A stretch of 64,000 bases of DNA from positions 14,664,320-14,728,319 of the forward strand of contig NC_085880.1 in the NCBI RefSeq assembly GCF_034702125.1. The letters are read 5' to 3'. The stretch's first letter is position 1; every line of letters starts with the position of its first letter. The stretch comes from Engraulis encrasicolus (lineage: Eukaryota > Chordata > Actinopteri > Clupeiformes > Engraulidae). A model generated the notes under the pieces. That model saw only the letters and a program-made list of their open reading frames with translations, ran no database searches and had not been told where the DNA came from. Positions 1 through 40,653 of this stretch are shown in pieces. The translations under genes and the position numbers were made by a program.

Positions 1-690
1 TCAGCCTCCATGATGGCATGCGGATGCAGTAGTGCATTGGTTAAGATGTTCTCACTCATCTGTAGAGTTAAATACAGTGCTGAATGGTATAAATGGGTTT
101 TAAACAGCATGAAAAGCCACTCATGCATTATATTTTGAAGGGAGATCTTCGATTACTGCCACATAGTAAGGTCAAATTGCATTCTCTACTATGTTTTAAG
201 AGTTTGGCTCCATCATAAGGACCAGCAGGTGATAAAATGGTGGGTTTTTGGTCAAGACCTGTCACACTGTAAGCACTACAGAAAGGAAAACATTGCAAAA
301 CATGACAAGGAATACACCCACCATTTAAGCTGGTGAAATCATGTCCAAGATAGGAATTAACACTGTTTTTTATATAAAATCATCTCATCGGTTAATGTAT
401 TTAACTGTTAAGTGTTGTCTTTTGTTTTGTTTTTAGTCTTCCTCGACATTTGCTGCCATTTATTGTCCCCGTCCCAACTCTTTTGAGACGTGTTGGATTT
501 ATCAAATTAGAAATGAGTACATATGTCCCCCAAAACAATATTTTTTCTCGGTTTTAACACTTAATATGTTGTCTTTTCTCTATTCTCCATCTAATGAATA
601 GATTGAATGTTTTGAAAATGATAGCATTTTGATTTTATTCACTGTTTACCAAACGTCCCAACTTCATCGGAGTTGGGGTTTGTACATTTA
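1..690. other. No gene seen
   Basis: AT-rich sequence with no convincing exon, RNA gene or element end. The missing first coding exon of slc7a9 was looked for here and not recognised. Confidence 0.5.
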
Positions 691-691
691 A

Positions 692-1197
692 GTAAGGGTT
701 AACGTTCGGTGAGAAGGTCGCTACCGTGGAATAGCAGCACGACAGAGAGAATCTTTAGACCCCGACGCGGAGCGGAGTGCTGCTATTCCACAAAGCGACC
801 GACTCGCCGAAAGTTAACCCGCTTATTATATGGATATAGGCTACTTAAATGATTCACACATGGCGGGGACATTTCTTTAGGCCTATTTAATGTTAAGTCT
901 ATTGTAGTTTTTAATGTCAAAAGATTGTTGCAGCGCAAAAACAAAACAGTGCCGTTGTGGAAGTTGAACACCGCTAGGCAACAGCTAGGTAGCCAGGACA
1001 ACAGGTGTTGTCTATCACAGCAGCTGATTAGAGTCTTGTTGAAAAGTCGCTTTAGCAGTGAAAAGTCTTGTTGCCATTGACAGCGGTCTGTTATAGACCA
1101 ACCCGTCCGTTATCGAAAAATAACAGACGTGCGAACGTTGGGGAGCCCCGTTGAAATGAATGGAGCATTCGACCGATGACGTCACACCATATAATAA
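692..1197 (+). repeat. Dispersed repeat with fold-back head, copy 1
   Basis: This 0.5-kb segment recurs in the same orientation at 38906-39425. It starts GTAAGGGTTAACGTTCGG and contains an imperfect hairpin built on GGAATAGCAGCAC and GTGCTGCTATTCC. It ends near GATGACGTCAC followed by CCATATAATAA, which mirrors an internal TTATTATATGG near 822. Compared with copy 2, part of the hairpin loop is deleted (around 760-780). It looks like a non-autonomous mobile element or a composite of two. No coding sequence is visible. Confidence 0.75.
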
Positions 1198-1299
1198 TAC
1201 TAATTAATAATGTATTGTTTCATGGTCTGGTTGACATGTACATGGAATTGCCCTATAACCACTCATGTTTTATTTTCATTTTTCCAGCACCTTTAAATA

Positions 1300-1600
1300 G
1301 GTTGCCCACTAGTTCACAACCTTGAAAACAACCATTTAATCTAATTCTAATTTGCCAGAAATGAAACCCCGTTGAAGGTCAATGGAATGTTCTGTCTGGC
1401 AAATTAGAATTAGATTTGTAACAAAAATAGAAAAACTTGGTATGGAAATCTATGGAGTATAATGAAGAGGGAAGTGTTGGTCACCAGATCAAAGAACAAA
1501 AAACAGCTGGCAGCTAAGCATCAATGATATCTGGGCTTTCATAACCCTCATGCAATGCCACTGCCATTGACTTCAATGTTAAACACAGTCAGGTCAGCAG
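1300..1600. repeat. Dispersed repeat fragment with inverted repeat
   Basis: 1338-1416 is an inverted repeat whose arms pair AATCTAATTCTAATTTGCC with its complement. The following 1430-1590 resembles, in opposite orientation, the sequence at about 19700-19840 (the landmarks are the short CAATGGCA, ATCTGGG and GGTCACCAGA-type blocks). It is probably a piece of the same repeat family that lies next to the 18916-19702 copy. Confidence 0.5.
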
Positions 1601-2460
1601 TCTAACCCATGACTGCGGTTTTGAGTAATGAACAAGGCTGAGACTTTTTAAAGCCTCAGGAAGCTTTTACCAGTGTTTAGAGTTAATTGGTTCATTCAGA
1701 TGATTAGGTTAATAGCTTGTTTAGACAACCTTTTCATGATATGCACATTTTTTGAGATAGGAATTTTGGGTTTTCATGAGCTGTATGCCAAAAATCATCA
1801 ATATTAAAACAAAACAAGACCTGAAATATTTCAGTTGGTGTGCAATGAATGTAAAACATATGAAAGTTTATTTGTTATCATTACATTATGGGGAAAAAAA
1901 TGAACTTTAACACAATATGCTAATTATTTGAGAAGGACCTGTATAGCCTAACCCAGCTGTCCAAAATAATATGATTAATCACAGATACCTCCTCATTTAA
2001 CAAGGGGGGGAGTTACTTTTTCACACATGGCTCATGCAGGTTTTATGGTATTATTCTCTTATCAAATGAAAATGAATTTCATGTTTGTTTGGGTCATCTT
2101 TGTTTAATTAAGCAATATGACCCGAGTGGGAGGGAGGATGTGCACCGAAATCCTCCCTGGTGTGGTTCGGCCATAGACACGAAGCCGAAGGCCTGAAAAT
2201 GTTATTGTGCCAAATGTGCAAAAAGGGTTTTTTAAAAAAAAAGATCAGTTTGGGGGCAACAGCATCCACACAGCACTGTATGTTCCTGTCCGTCACCTAT
2301 GAGCGATCCTCATCTCTGGTCTAGTATGGCCTTACCTTGGGCAGAAGATGATTCACGGAGCACGGTGGCATCGTGTGCACTTCCAGGCATCTTGCAGCTG
2401 ACATTCCAGAAGCTGGAAACTAAGACAGACTTAGGTAGGCACTCCCTTGTTGTAGGCCGG
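1600..2460. other. No gene seen
   Basis: Intergenic sequence with no supported exon. The short ORFs around 2108-2544 have no recognisable domain. Confidence 0.5.
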
Positions 2461-2554
2461 GGCTATTCAATTAATTTTTCAAGTGGGCCACATTTTGAAT
2501 CCCAGAACTTGAGCTGGGCCGCAAACGTTTCGCTGCCTTTTTAAAATATATATA

Positions 2555-2690
2555 TATTATTAGGCCTATTATTATTATTATTATTATGCCTATTATTATG
2601 AATATGCCTAGTTGTAGTAGCCTAGTAGTATTAGGCCTATTATTAGGCCTATGCCTATTTATTATTATTAGGCCTATTATTATTATTGTT
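2555..2690. repeat. ATT-rich simple repeat with TAGGCCTATT units
   Basis: Interrupted (ATT)n with recurring TAGGCCTATTATT units, next to the 3' side of the hAT transposase ORF. Nothing suggests function. Confidence 0.7.
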
Positions 2691-2880
2691 TTACAGTACC
2701 TTTTTAGCTTTCAAAATTCAATAGGCCTATAAAAATGCACACAAACAACTCTCTGCTCCATCTCTTTTATTTAGGCGAAAACAAACAAAAAATAGAACAT
2801 TTAAATCAACATTTCTCTTTGCTCATGAGGCTGGCTGCTAAACAGAACAGGGCTATTTTAGCCCACTGCTGCCGGTAACT

Positions 2881-4752
2881 TTAATGAGAGAAGTGGCATT
2901 TCTTGTTTTGCACAAGATCTGTGATGTTTGGCTCATAAGATGTCAATGCAATCCTAAGGCACTGGTGAAGTTTGTCGTCTGTTAGGGAACACCGATAACT
3001 GTTCTTAATTGCATTCACGTGAGAAAAGCTCGATTCGCAAGTGTATGTTGACCCAAACATGCTGAGCACAAAGATTGCCACTTTCTTAATGTTGGGGAAC
3101 TGGTGTTTGTTCACATCACTCCAGAACTTTGCTGGCCCATCGTTGCGAAGCGCCACAGCCATGGTAGCAGATGACTGCATGTCAACAAGTTCAAGAATGA
3201 ATTTGCCCTCGTCGATGGAGGGGACTGCTTGCTTTGCTCTGGCAGATAAGTCGCCTTCTTTTGCTGCGGTGAATGGGTCTCTGGCAAATGCCATAACCTC
3301 CGTGGGCAGATCAAGTCCGTCCAGCCGACCAGCAAAGTTTTCTTGTAGCTTCGCAATGAAATCCCTCATCACATCTGTGATTTGTGCCGGGGATGAGATG
3401 TTATCTCGGAGTGTCGGGAAGTGTAGCATTCTGCCTGTTAGGTCAGTCGCGAAAAGATCCAACTTGACGGGGAATGCCCTCATCTGTTCCACAAGATCAA
3501 TGACCGTTTTATCTCGACCTTGTAATGTCAAATTCAGGTCATTCAGATGCTTGAATATGTCGTTTAGAAAGCAGACATCAGACACGAAGGCATCATCATG
3601 CATGCGATTCAGGTGGATATGCGCTTTTCGGTGCTTGCTGTTGCGCAGGAAAACCGTTATCTCCTCTCGGAGGTCACAAAAGCGCTCCAGCGCTTTGCCT
3701 TTGGACAGCCACCGGACATCGTTGTGCAAAAGGAGGTCGTAGTGGTCTGCGTTCATTTCTGCCAACAGCTGGCGAAACAAGCGATGTTGGAGGCTTGAGG
3801 TGGATCGAATGAAGTTGATTATTGCCATCACGTCATCCATTGCTTGTTTAAGCTCCCCGCTTAGCTTTGAACACAGCACTGTCTGGTGCACAATGCAATG
3901 TACAAATTTCAAGTCGGGGCTGATAGCGGACCAACGCGCAGCCAATCCACTTTTTTTGCCAGCCATGGATGGAGCCCCATCAGTCACAAGCAAGCACACA
4001 CGTTTCATGTCTAGGTCGTTGTCGCGGAAAAAAGATGCAATTTTCTCGAATATCACCTCGCCTGTTGTGTGTTCTTCCAGCAGCAGGAGGGCGAGCAGCT
4101 CCTCTCGAAATATTTTGCCATCATAAAAACGCACATATATGCACAGTTGTGCAACATCAGTTCGATCTGTTGACTCGTCTATAGCTACAGACATCGCATC
4201 AGCTTTCTTCAGATCATTTAGCAGCGAGTCAAAGGCTTGGGTAGCAAGTGTTTCAACCCTGCGACTGTTAGAAGTGTCTGACAGGGGGACGTTTTTAATA
4301 GCTGACAGGACATTTGTTTTAATTTTTTCGTCACTTATCACTTCCTCCACCATGGCCAACGTGCAATCTTTCACCGTTTCAGAATCAGTGAAGGGCATTT
4401 TCTTTTTGGCCAAGATCCAAGCTACGCGGAGAGATGCAGCTGTGGCTCGTTCTTGAGATGTGCACGCTCTCACCAAAGTGCTGCTGCTGCGAGTGTAGGC
4501 GGCGATCAGGCTCTGCACTTTCTCAGCCCTCTCTGTCGATCCCTCCGGGAAGGTCACACGGAAGTTGGGGTGTTTTTCGACGTGATGTCTCCGAAGATTG
4601 TAATCTTTCATTACCGCAATACCTTCGTTGCAAATCAAGCACATTGGTTTGCCGTTGGCAGTAGGCAAAGTGAACAAATATTTGTCGGTCCATGCTGGAT
4701 TGAACCGACGATTCTCATGGTCAATTTTTCTTTTAAGTGTAGAGAGAGACAT
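2881..4752 (-). CDS. hAT-superfamily transposase, intact ORF (GTF2IRD2/ZBED-like)
   Basis: A single uninterrupted 623-codon ORF. Residues about 35-65 form a BED-type zinc finger (CLIC followed by HHVEKH). The core has acidic blocks typical of the hAT RNase-H-like fold (VAIDESTD near 190, LVTDGAPSM near 257). The C-terminus has the hAT dimerisation region (FVLSMFGSTYTCESSFSHVN, near 565-585). The best family match by recognition is the charlie-like hAT group from which the C-terminal part of vertebrate GTF2IRD2 derives. It would bind transposon ends and cut and paste DNA in the nucleus. No introns interrupt it. Perfect terminal repeats and an 8-bp target duplication were not found around it, so the element borders are unset. 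An intact frame suggests a young copy or a retained gene. The antisense ORFs over this region are shadows. Confidence 0.87.
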   Translation of the reverse strand: MSLSTLKRKIDHENRRFNPAWTDKYLFTLPTANGKPMCLICNEGIAVMKDYNLRRHHVEKHPNFRVTFPEGSTERAEKVQSLIAAYTRSSSTLVRACTSQERATAASLRVAWILAKKKMPFTDSETVKDCTLAMVEEVISDEKIKTNVLSAIKNVPLSDTSNSRRVETLATQAFDSLLNDLKKADAMSVAIDESTDRTDVAQLCIYVRFYDGKIFREELLALLLLEEHTTGEVIFEKIASFFRDNDLDMKRVCLLVTDGAPSMAGKKSGLAARWSAISPDLKFVHCIVHQTVLCSKLSGELKQAMDDVMAIINFIRSTSSLQHRLFRQLLAEMNADHYDLLLHNDVRWLSKGKALERFCDLREEITVFLRNSKHRKAHIHLNRMHDDAFVSDVCFLNDIFKHLNDLNLTLQGRDKTVIDLVEQMRAFPVKLDLFATDLTGRMLHFPTLRDNISSPAQITDVMRDFIAKLQENFAGRLDGLDLPTEVMAFARDPFTAAKEGDLSARAKQAVPSIDEGKFILELVDMQSSATMAVALRNDGPAKFWSDVNKHQFPNIKKVAIFVLSMFGSTYTCESSFSHVNAIKNSYRCSLTDDKLHQCLRIALTSYEPNITDLVQNKKCHFSH

Positions 4753-4869
4753 GTTTCTTTCTTTCTTTTATATTTTAATGGTAATCCTAACACACATGCA
4801 GCAGTGTGTTGCTAGGGACTCGTTGCTGCACACCACTCTTCACGCTCTCGCGACACTTGATTGAAAATG

Positions 4870-5650
4870 CATAATTTGCTTTGTATTTTAATAATAACTT
4901 TGCATGTTAATAACTAGCCTACAAAATGACAAAAGTGCTAAATAATTACTACAACATTATCAATGTATTAATATTCTGCAAATTATTAGACGCATATAAG
5001 TTTTTGGAGACTAGTGACGATATTTTAGTTTTAAAAGTGACGCATCACGTCGGCCGCATCTGGGTTAGGATGTAGTAGCTGGTCTCAAACTGTGCTGCAA
5101 TGTCCAGCGCTTCCTCTTTTCCTCTCATTTGGTGCCCGTATCAATGCGCAGATAGGCCCCCTAACCATCAATTTACAGAACAGGTAGGCCTACACCATTT
5201 TTTTTAACTGTTGTTTTGTGCAGCCCAAACTGGTTGGCTATTAAACGATACTCCGCGTAACTTCCCAGTTTATAAAGTACCATGGCAACACGCATCGCCA
5301 GCGGAATGCTTTTTCTTACGGTCTACCCAGCCTGACAGACCCGACCATTCATACAGTCCTAATTGATCTAATGACCTCATTTCGGAGTGCAGCTATTTCT
5401 TGACTGGCCCTTCTGACGTGCATCATCAAATACAGCAGTGCCACTTCCTGCTGCACTTTTATAAACACTAAACATATAAACAAAGTAAGGAAAACGTCCA
5501 TGTCTGCATGTCTCTATAATGCCTAATAACTACTACTGTTAGGCCTACTAACCGCTGGTAACTGCGCAAAGTGCGCTTGACAGATATTGGAACCTTCGAA
5601 GTCATTTTAATGTATAGGCTACACTTCATTCCGATCAGACTAAACGGATC
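4870..5650. other. No gene seen
   Basis: Flank of the hAT ORF and intergenic DNA. The far terminal repeat of the hAT element would be expected about here but is not recognisable. Confidence 0.4.
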
Positions 5651-5652
5651 AG

Positions 5653-5902
5653 ATCTATTCCGATCGGTGAAAAGAGCGGCATATATACACAGCTATTCCG
5701 ACCAGAAAAATCGGATCAGGGGTACGTTTCTCGAAAGCGTCTTTACTGTCGTTGTTAGCAAAGTCCTTCGTACGAGCGACGCTCACCACTAAATCCAAGG
5801 GAATGGTAAGACGGTCTTAAGACGGTTAGCAACGACAAGAATCGAGAAACGGACCCCAGATCTATTCCAATCGGCGAAAAGAGCGCCATATATACACAGC
5901 CA
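5653..5902. mobile_element. Small MITE splitting a duplicated 43-bp segment
   Basis: AGATCTATTCCGATCGGTGA and what follows (5653-5695) is repeated with few changes at 5859-5902. Both copies end CATATATACACAGC. Between them, about 5717-5858 begins GTACGTTTCTCGAAAGCG and ends CGAGAAACGGACCCC, an imperfect inverted pair. This is a terminal-repeat MITE, or two nested ones. Superfamily not assigned. Confidence 0.55.
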
Positions 5903-6215
5903 GGTCCAAGTTACTAGGGTTCTAGAATCTTGAATCATTGATGTTCACATAACCTTCAAGATACCCTAACCATAGATCCTGAATTCAATGTCCACGTTAC
6001 CCACAAGACACGAAGATGCCTTATGATTTCCACATCAGCATTAGAACTGAACAGCATTAGAAGTCTCTCAGTGGATGAGACGAGTCGACATATCTTCATA
6101 TCTTGGAAGAATTTCACATCTTCAAGTTCTAATAAGTAGAACTCCAGTTACAACTATCTCATGATGTCCATTGGGATGATGCTGTGTCTGTGCGTGTGTG
6201 TGTGTGTGTGTGTAG

Positions 6216-35270
<29,055 letters not shown>

Positions 35271-35700
35271 AGACCACACACGCACACACGCACACACACG
35301 TTTCCAAAAATGTGTCAAAAGTTTTAGGTACCAGTTAGGTACCGTTTTCATGCTGTTTCCACATACCCTTTGCCCGGGTAATTCAACAGACTTTGTTTGG
35401 GCCTTTCGTTCACACATACAGAACACATCCTCTGAAAAAGAGTCTTTCAAAAACTCTATAAAACTTTGGTTTCCTGTTTGCATGTAAACCTGTAGACATG
35501 AATGTCTTTCTCCTTCTCGCTATTCATGACTGGTCTTGACAGCATATTTATGCAGCTACACCTATGTGTGAGAACAAATATATTTTGGAAAATGGAGGGA
35601 AGATCATTAATCAAAATACCAGTCTATGTGTAACCAGCATATAAGTCAGTGTTGTCCCTAATTCACTAGGCTATGTGAATTAGGTTTTTGTCAAATATTG

Positions 35701-35706
35701 AATAAA
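35701..35706 (+). other. Candidate slc7a9 polyadenylation signal
   Basis: AATAAA 431 bases past the stop codon is the first canonical hexamer noticed downstream. Confidence 0.5.
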
Positions 35707-35897
35707 ATCGTACGGATCATGTTGAGATTGTCAGCGGTATTGTCAAGCCTCACGTCGCAAGGACGATAATGAGGCCTGACTGGAATTTTAGATTTGCACA
35801 CTGTACTAGAAATAAAATGCAAAATTAATTCAAATAGATGGGTCAGTTTTGACAGGATGTGGACTCAGACAATAAGCACTTGGACCACACTGACTTG

Positions 35898-35929
<32 letters not shown>

Positions 35930-36180
35930 GACATGCTTTTGAGAAAGTGACCACTTCTGTACTTAAAACAGTTCTTTTTATATAGGCAATGCTATTTTTT
36001 AGAAAGATGGACCTTTTTTTATTGTATGCCTAATTCATCACAATTAAAACAAATGTTAAGAATAAGCCCTTTGAATTTATTTCAGTTTGGATTTCCAACA
36101 TTACATTATTATTATAGCTTGGATTTGCTTTATTGCATTATATTTTTTATAGTTGGATTTACACTTGCATTATAATTATT

Positions 36181-36488
36181 GGTAACACTTTACTTGACGT
36201 GGGTGTCATACGTGTGAGATGACAGTGTTATAACATTGTCGTAACACAGTCATGCATGTGTCATAAACATTGTCAAAGTCACAAACATGTTATGACTGTC
36301 ATTAGCGTCATTCGGTTATGGTAAAGACAGCCATAATAATGTCCGTAATGACCATAAAACATTTATGACACTGACATCATTTTCATAACTCATCAAGGAC
36401 TGTGTCATGACGACACTGTTTTCACACTTTTGCGACACTGTTGTCATACGTACCTGTATGACGCCGGCATCAAGTTAAGTGTAACCTA
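36181..36488. mobile_element. hAT-like MITE
   Basis: Ends GGTAACACTTTACTTGA and TCAAGTTAAGTGTAACC. Flanks TAATTATT and TAATTACT differ at one base, so this is an older 8-bp duplication. The interior is rich in TGTCAT/ATGACA motifs. Confidence 0.8.
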
Positions 36489-36496
36489 ATTACTGT

Positions 36497-37117
36497 TGTT
36501 TGGGTTTACATTATTGCTAATGACACTGTGCAACAGTCTTGTACGGAAGTCAGTCAGACCTTCCAGTGTTCTCCAGCGTTAAAGGACAAATGTTAAAAAA
36601 TGACCAAAAAAAATCCCTGTAGGCCACAGCTTTATGAAACAATGAGAACTTATATTATGTGTATAGTGCACGTAGGCTATACCTCACATCTGAAATGTGA
36701 AGTGAGAATGTCTACACATCACACCCCAATAACCATCAAACCAATGCCTCCACTGTGTAACACATTAGAAACTGGTTAAACTTGCAAATTAAAATCCACT
36801 GCTAAATTGAAAACAGACCTACAAACCCTAACCCTCCAACAAGCAAAGTTTCCAACAGACCGGCAGACCAATCGTCATAGTGTGTTGTTGAAAGTCAGTA
36901 ACACAACTGAGTGGTTTTCCTGCTGCATTTGTCGGTGACAAACAAAGGTTGACCATACATTGAGCCCATTTATATTACCACAATAATCGGGTTATTGAAA
37001 TAAACAGGTTATTGGAGTAAACTGTTTATTGTCTTTTACATGTAGTCTGTCGGTTGCATGTGTTCCACTCAAGTGTGCGACACGAAACTGGAATTCAAGG
37101 CTTGTGATTGGCTATCA
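36497..37117. other. No gene seen
   Basis: Intergenic DNA between slc7a9 and the C1q genes. Confidence 0.5.
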
Positions 37118-37125
37118 TTCTAGAA

Positions 37126-37434
37126 CAGGGGTGCTAGAAACTAGAAACTGAAAAGGTCCACTCGCCAAATTTCGTATGTTTCCAGGGTCCAAAAAAGTCG
37201 CACGGACCGATGCAGAAAATAGCCTCACTCGCTGGCCGCACTGGCCTCTTGCTCACTCACTGAGTTGTCATAGTGATGATACTTTTATTTGTCATAATAC
37301 ACCTATAGATCGCATGGCAGCGAAATCTCATGTATAATTTATACATATTAAATACAGATGGATTTTGTCTTGGTCCGGATGACATTGCGTTTGGGTCCGC
37401 ATCCGGACCTGGGTCCGCCAGTTGAGCACCCCTG
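37126..37434. mobile_element. hAT-type MITE
   Basis: Ends CAGGGGTGCT and GAGCACCCCTG with a perfect 8-bp duplication TTCTAGAA (37118-37125 and 37435-37442). Confidence 0.92.
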
Positions 37435-37449
37435 TTCTAGAATGTCATG

Positions 37450-38325
37450 CGCCCGATAATAACCTGTTAAGGTGTACTGTAAACATGTCTTGAGAAATCA
37501 GTTTATAAGCCAAAAACCTACCTGTGCGAATCAGATTTCTCGCCAAGTTTATTCCGATTATATGAGCACTTGAATAAACCGGTTACTCCAGAAACCTGAT
37601 CAAACTGGATTGATGTGCATAGCCTATAAATCGGCTCACTGTTGAGGAGTTTTAGTGTGAAACTTTGCTTGGTGTCTGTGTCTGTGTTCCAACTAGTTTG
37701 GCACAGGAATGTGGTATGTTTGCTCTTACCGTTTCTGATATCTCGAGAGCCCAGTGCTGGAGCCTTTGCCCGTTGACGGCCATTTGGCAGCAACAGTGTG
37801 CCCTGGCTCATCTCCAATACCAGAATCGTCCATATGCTATCCATAAGTGATATGTGTTTTTATGATCGTCATTACAGTAGATTAGGTGACAGTGTCTTCC
37901 TTCACCATGCCTAATATCTTTTGCATACGTACCTGCTGACATGAGGAAGAGTTTTAAAACCTTTGCCACCATTTTGTCATTTGCGTGAGATGGGATACTC
38001 CATGCTGTTAGTGAGACACTGCCCAAGAGCAGATTTTCTTTGATTACAAGACTTTGTCATTTTTACTCTTACACTATTCTACACGCTTTTCATAGTCAAT
38101 TCGTTTACTTTTCTTTAATCTTTTTGTAATCTCTCTTTTTCTAAAAAAAATTCTATTCGACCCTTTTAATAATGACGTCAAGACTTATTCTATTTTTGGC
38201 AAGTGAGTTAAAACACAACACATAGCTTTCATCCTTCAACTTTTATTGGAGAAGAAGATCTAGGAAAACATCCAAAATCTACATATGAACACTCAGTTGA
38301 TTTGAGTCTCAATGCCTCCTAACTC
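37450..38325. other. No gene seen
   Basis: Intergenic. Short ORFs on both strands lack recognisable domains. Confidence 0.5.
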
Positions 38326-38329
38326 CTTA

Positions 38330-38870
38330 AGGCGGGCATACACTGTGCGATATTTTCACTCGTGAGTCTTAAGCTTCTGCTCACACTGCACGATGGAATT
38401 TCACTGTTTAAAGGTTCACATGCTCACGACTCACGTCCTCACACCACACGAGCCGACAGTCGGATGCGGCCGAAATGCTTCCACCGTACGACGCGACAGG
38501 CATGTTTCCCCGGTCTGCAGAGGAGGGAACATGCGCACCTGAGGTGGAGATGAGGTCGCTCTCAACAGCGAATCGCACGGCCCTATTAATTTGTGCATGT
38601 GAAGTGTCAAATCGGGTCGTAGCACTGCTTTAACTCTGCGATTTACGCACGAGCCACGACAAGAATTTCAAACCGTTTTGATTTTCTTGCGACCCTGCGA
38701 TTGCACGGTCGTGAGTCGAAATCGCTTGTCGTTACCCCATGTACACTGCACGATGCGAGACTCACGATTGACCTGCGATTGAGCAAGAAATCGGCCCGAA
38801 TCCCAAAATGTCGTGCGAGTGTCAAATCGGGGCAAAATCGGGGCAAAAGTCGCACAGTGTAAGCCCAGCT
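38330..38870. mobile_element. PIF/Harbinger-type MITE
   Basis: Left end AGGCGGGCATACACTGTGCG and right end TCGCACAGTGTAAGCCCAGC are inverted, with TTA on both sides (38327-38329 and 38871-38873). The interior has many TGCGATT/CGTGAGTC palindromic motifs. The host flanks share TCAATGCC(T/A)CCTAACTCC. Confidence 0.85.
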
Positions 38871-38905
38871 TTAGACCCTCAATGCCACCTAACTCCATGC
38901 ATTAC

Positions 38906-39425
38906 GTAAGGGTTAACGTTCGGCGAGATGGTCGCTACCGTGGAATAGCAGCACGACAGAGAGAATTTTAAGACCCCGACGCGGAGCGGAGGGGTCTTGT
39001 TCTCTCTGAAGTGCTGCTATTCCACAAAGCGACCGACTCGCCGAAAGTTAACCCGCTTATTATATGGATATACTTAAATGATTCACACATGGCGGGGACA
39101 TTTCTTTAGGCCTATTTAATGTGAAGGCTAGGCTATTATAGTTTTTAATGTCAAAAGATTGTTGCTGCGCAAAACAAAACAGTGCCGTTGTGGAACACCG
39201 CTAACAGCTAGGTAGCCTAGCCAGGACAACAGGTGTTGTCTATCACAGCAGCTGATTAGAGTCTTGTTGAAAAGTCGCTTTAGCAGTGAAAAGTCTTGTT
39301 GCCATTGACAGCGGTCTGTTATAGACCAACCCGTCCGTTATCGAAAAATAACAGACGTGCGAACGTTGGGGAGCCCCGTTGAAATGAATGGAGCATTCGA
39401 CCAATGACGTCACAACCATATAATA
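38906..39425 (+). repeat. Dispersed repeat with fold-back head, copy 2
   Basis: Counterpart of 692-1197 in the same orientation. It keeps the full hairpin: GGAATAGCAGCAC, then AGACCCCGACGCGGAGCGG and GGGGTCTTG, then GTGCTGCTATTCC. Confidence 0.85.
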
Positions 39426-39826
39426 AAGTCTGATAATGAATCCATCAATCAATCAATCAATATTATTTACTGTATATATAGCACATTATCATACATGACT
39501 GACCGTCATTCAATGAGTCAATGAGTAAAGAAAGAGAAGAGAGAAGAACAAATATACTGTAGATTGTATTACAGATAGTGGATAACTCTATTACCAAAGG
39601 CAGATGACAATAAAGCTGTTTTTTAATTTCTTTTTAAAACAAGATAATGTTGGGGGCAGTTCTTATTTGGACAGGAAGCTGATTTCTGCATATGGCCGAA
39701 TAATGACTAAATGCCATTCAACCCCGTCTGGATTTGACCCTAGGCACAACGAGTAGAAGACCTAAGACATCTAGTAGGATCATATTGCTCTAGCGTACCT
39801 ACAACATTTAGGGCCTAAACCATTTA

Positions 39827-40101
39827 GGTGCCGTTTACACGTAGCTGGATATTTTTATATGTGGATATTTTTTTCTCCTGGTTGCATTGGTTTTGCATTG
39901 GTTTTGGCCTCCCGTTTCCACTAGCAGATATTTAAAATCCAGGAGAAAAAAAAAGCAGGAGAAAAAAATATCCTGTTTAGGGGGCTGAAACGCATTTGTT
40001 ACAATGGAGGATTTATTTTTATCCACACATTGCGTTTACACCTCAACAGGAGAAAAAAAATATCCGCATATAAAAATATCCTGCTACGTGGAAACAGCAC
40101 C
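39827..40101. mobile_element. Harbinger-type MITE
   Basis: GGTGCCGTTTACACGTAGC and the inverted GCTACGTGGAAACAGCACC, with TTA target copies (39824-39826 and 40102-40104). The arms continue into TGGATATTTTTATATG/CATATAAAAATATCC. Confidence 0.88.
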
Positions 40102-40104
40102 TTA

Positions 40105-40515
40105 GTGACTTGTAGACTATCAAAAGAGTTTTTAAACTCAATTCTAAATCTCACTGGTAGCCAGTGTAATGACCTAAGTACTGGAGTGATGTGGTCTCTT
40201 TTTTCTTTTTAATTAAAATTCTAGCGGCAGCATTTTGCATCTGCCTGAGTGACTTTCGGGAAGACAAAAGTCAACTCTACAGGCAATAAAAGCACGATTT
40301 AATTTATCTATATCCTGTTTACATACAATATTCTTAATCTTAACTATGTTGTTAAGGTGCCAAAAATCTGATTTAGTTATTTAGTTAGATAAAATGATAA
40401 TAGTAGTGATGTTCAGAGATGCAATAGATTATTCTTAATAGTAGTAATATTGCTAAACATATTTTTGTTCACTTTAGGTTTTTATACTTAATCAGTTAAG
40501 CCTATTTTGTTTTGC
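40105..40515. other. Possible old LINE relic
   Basis: 40110-40260 (CACTGGTAGCCAGTGTAATG, GATGTGGTCTC, GCGGCAGCATTTTGCA) reads like the antisense of an L2/CR1-like LINE untranslated region. A similar phrase lies near 46290. Not certain. Confidence 0.4.
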
Positions 40516-40653
40516 TATACCTTTCCTACCAATTTCCCATGGTGGCCCCCCTAGCACAACCTCACTGCGCTCAATGGGTCCTTATCCCACACTTTGAATA
40601 TCACTAGGTTATACCACAAAAAAGAAGCCACAAATACATGTATTTGACACAAG

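Noticed and set aside
3041..3742. 233-codon plus-strand ORF opposite the transposase, and the smaller ones to 4864
   Set aside because: Antisense shadows of the hAT transposase ORF, with no domain of their own.
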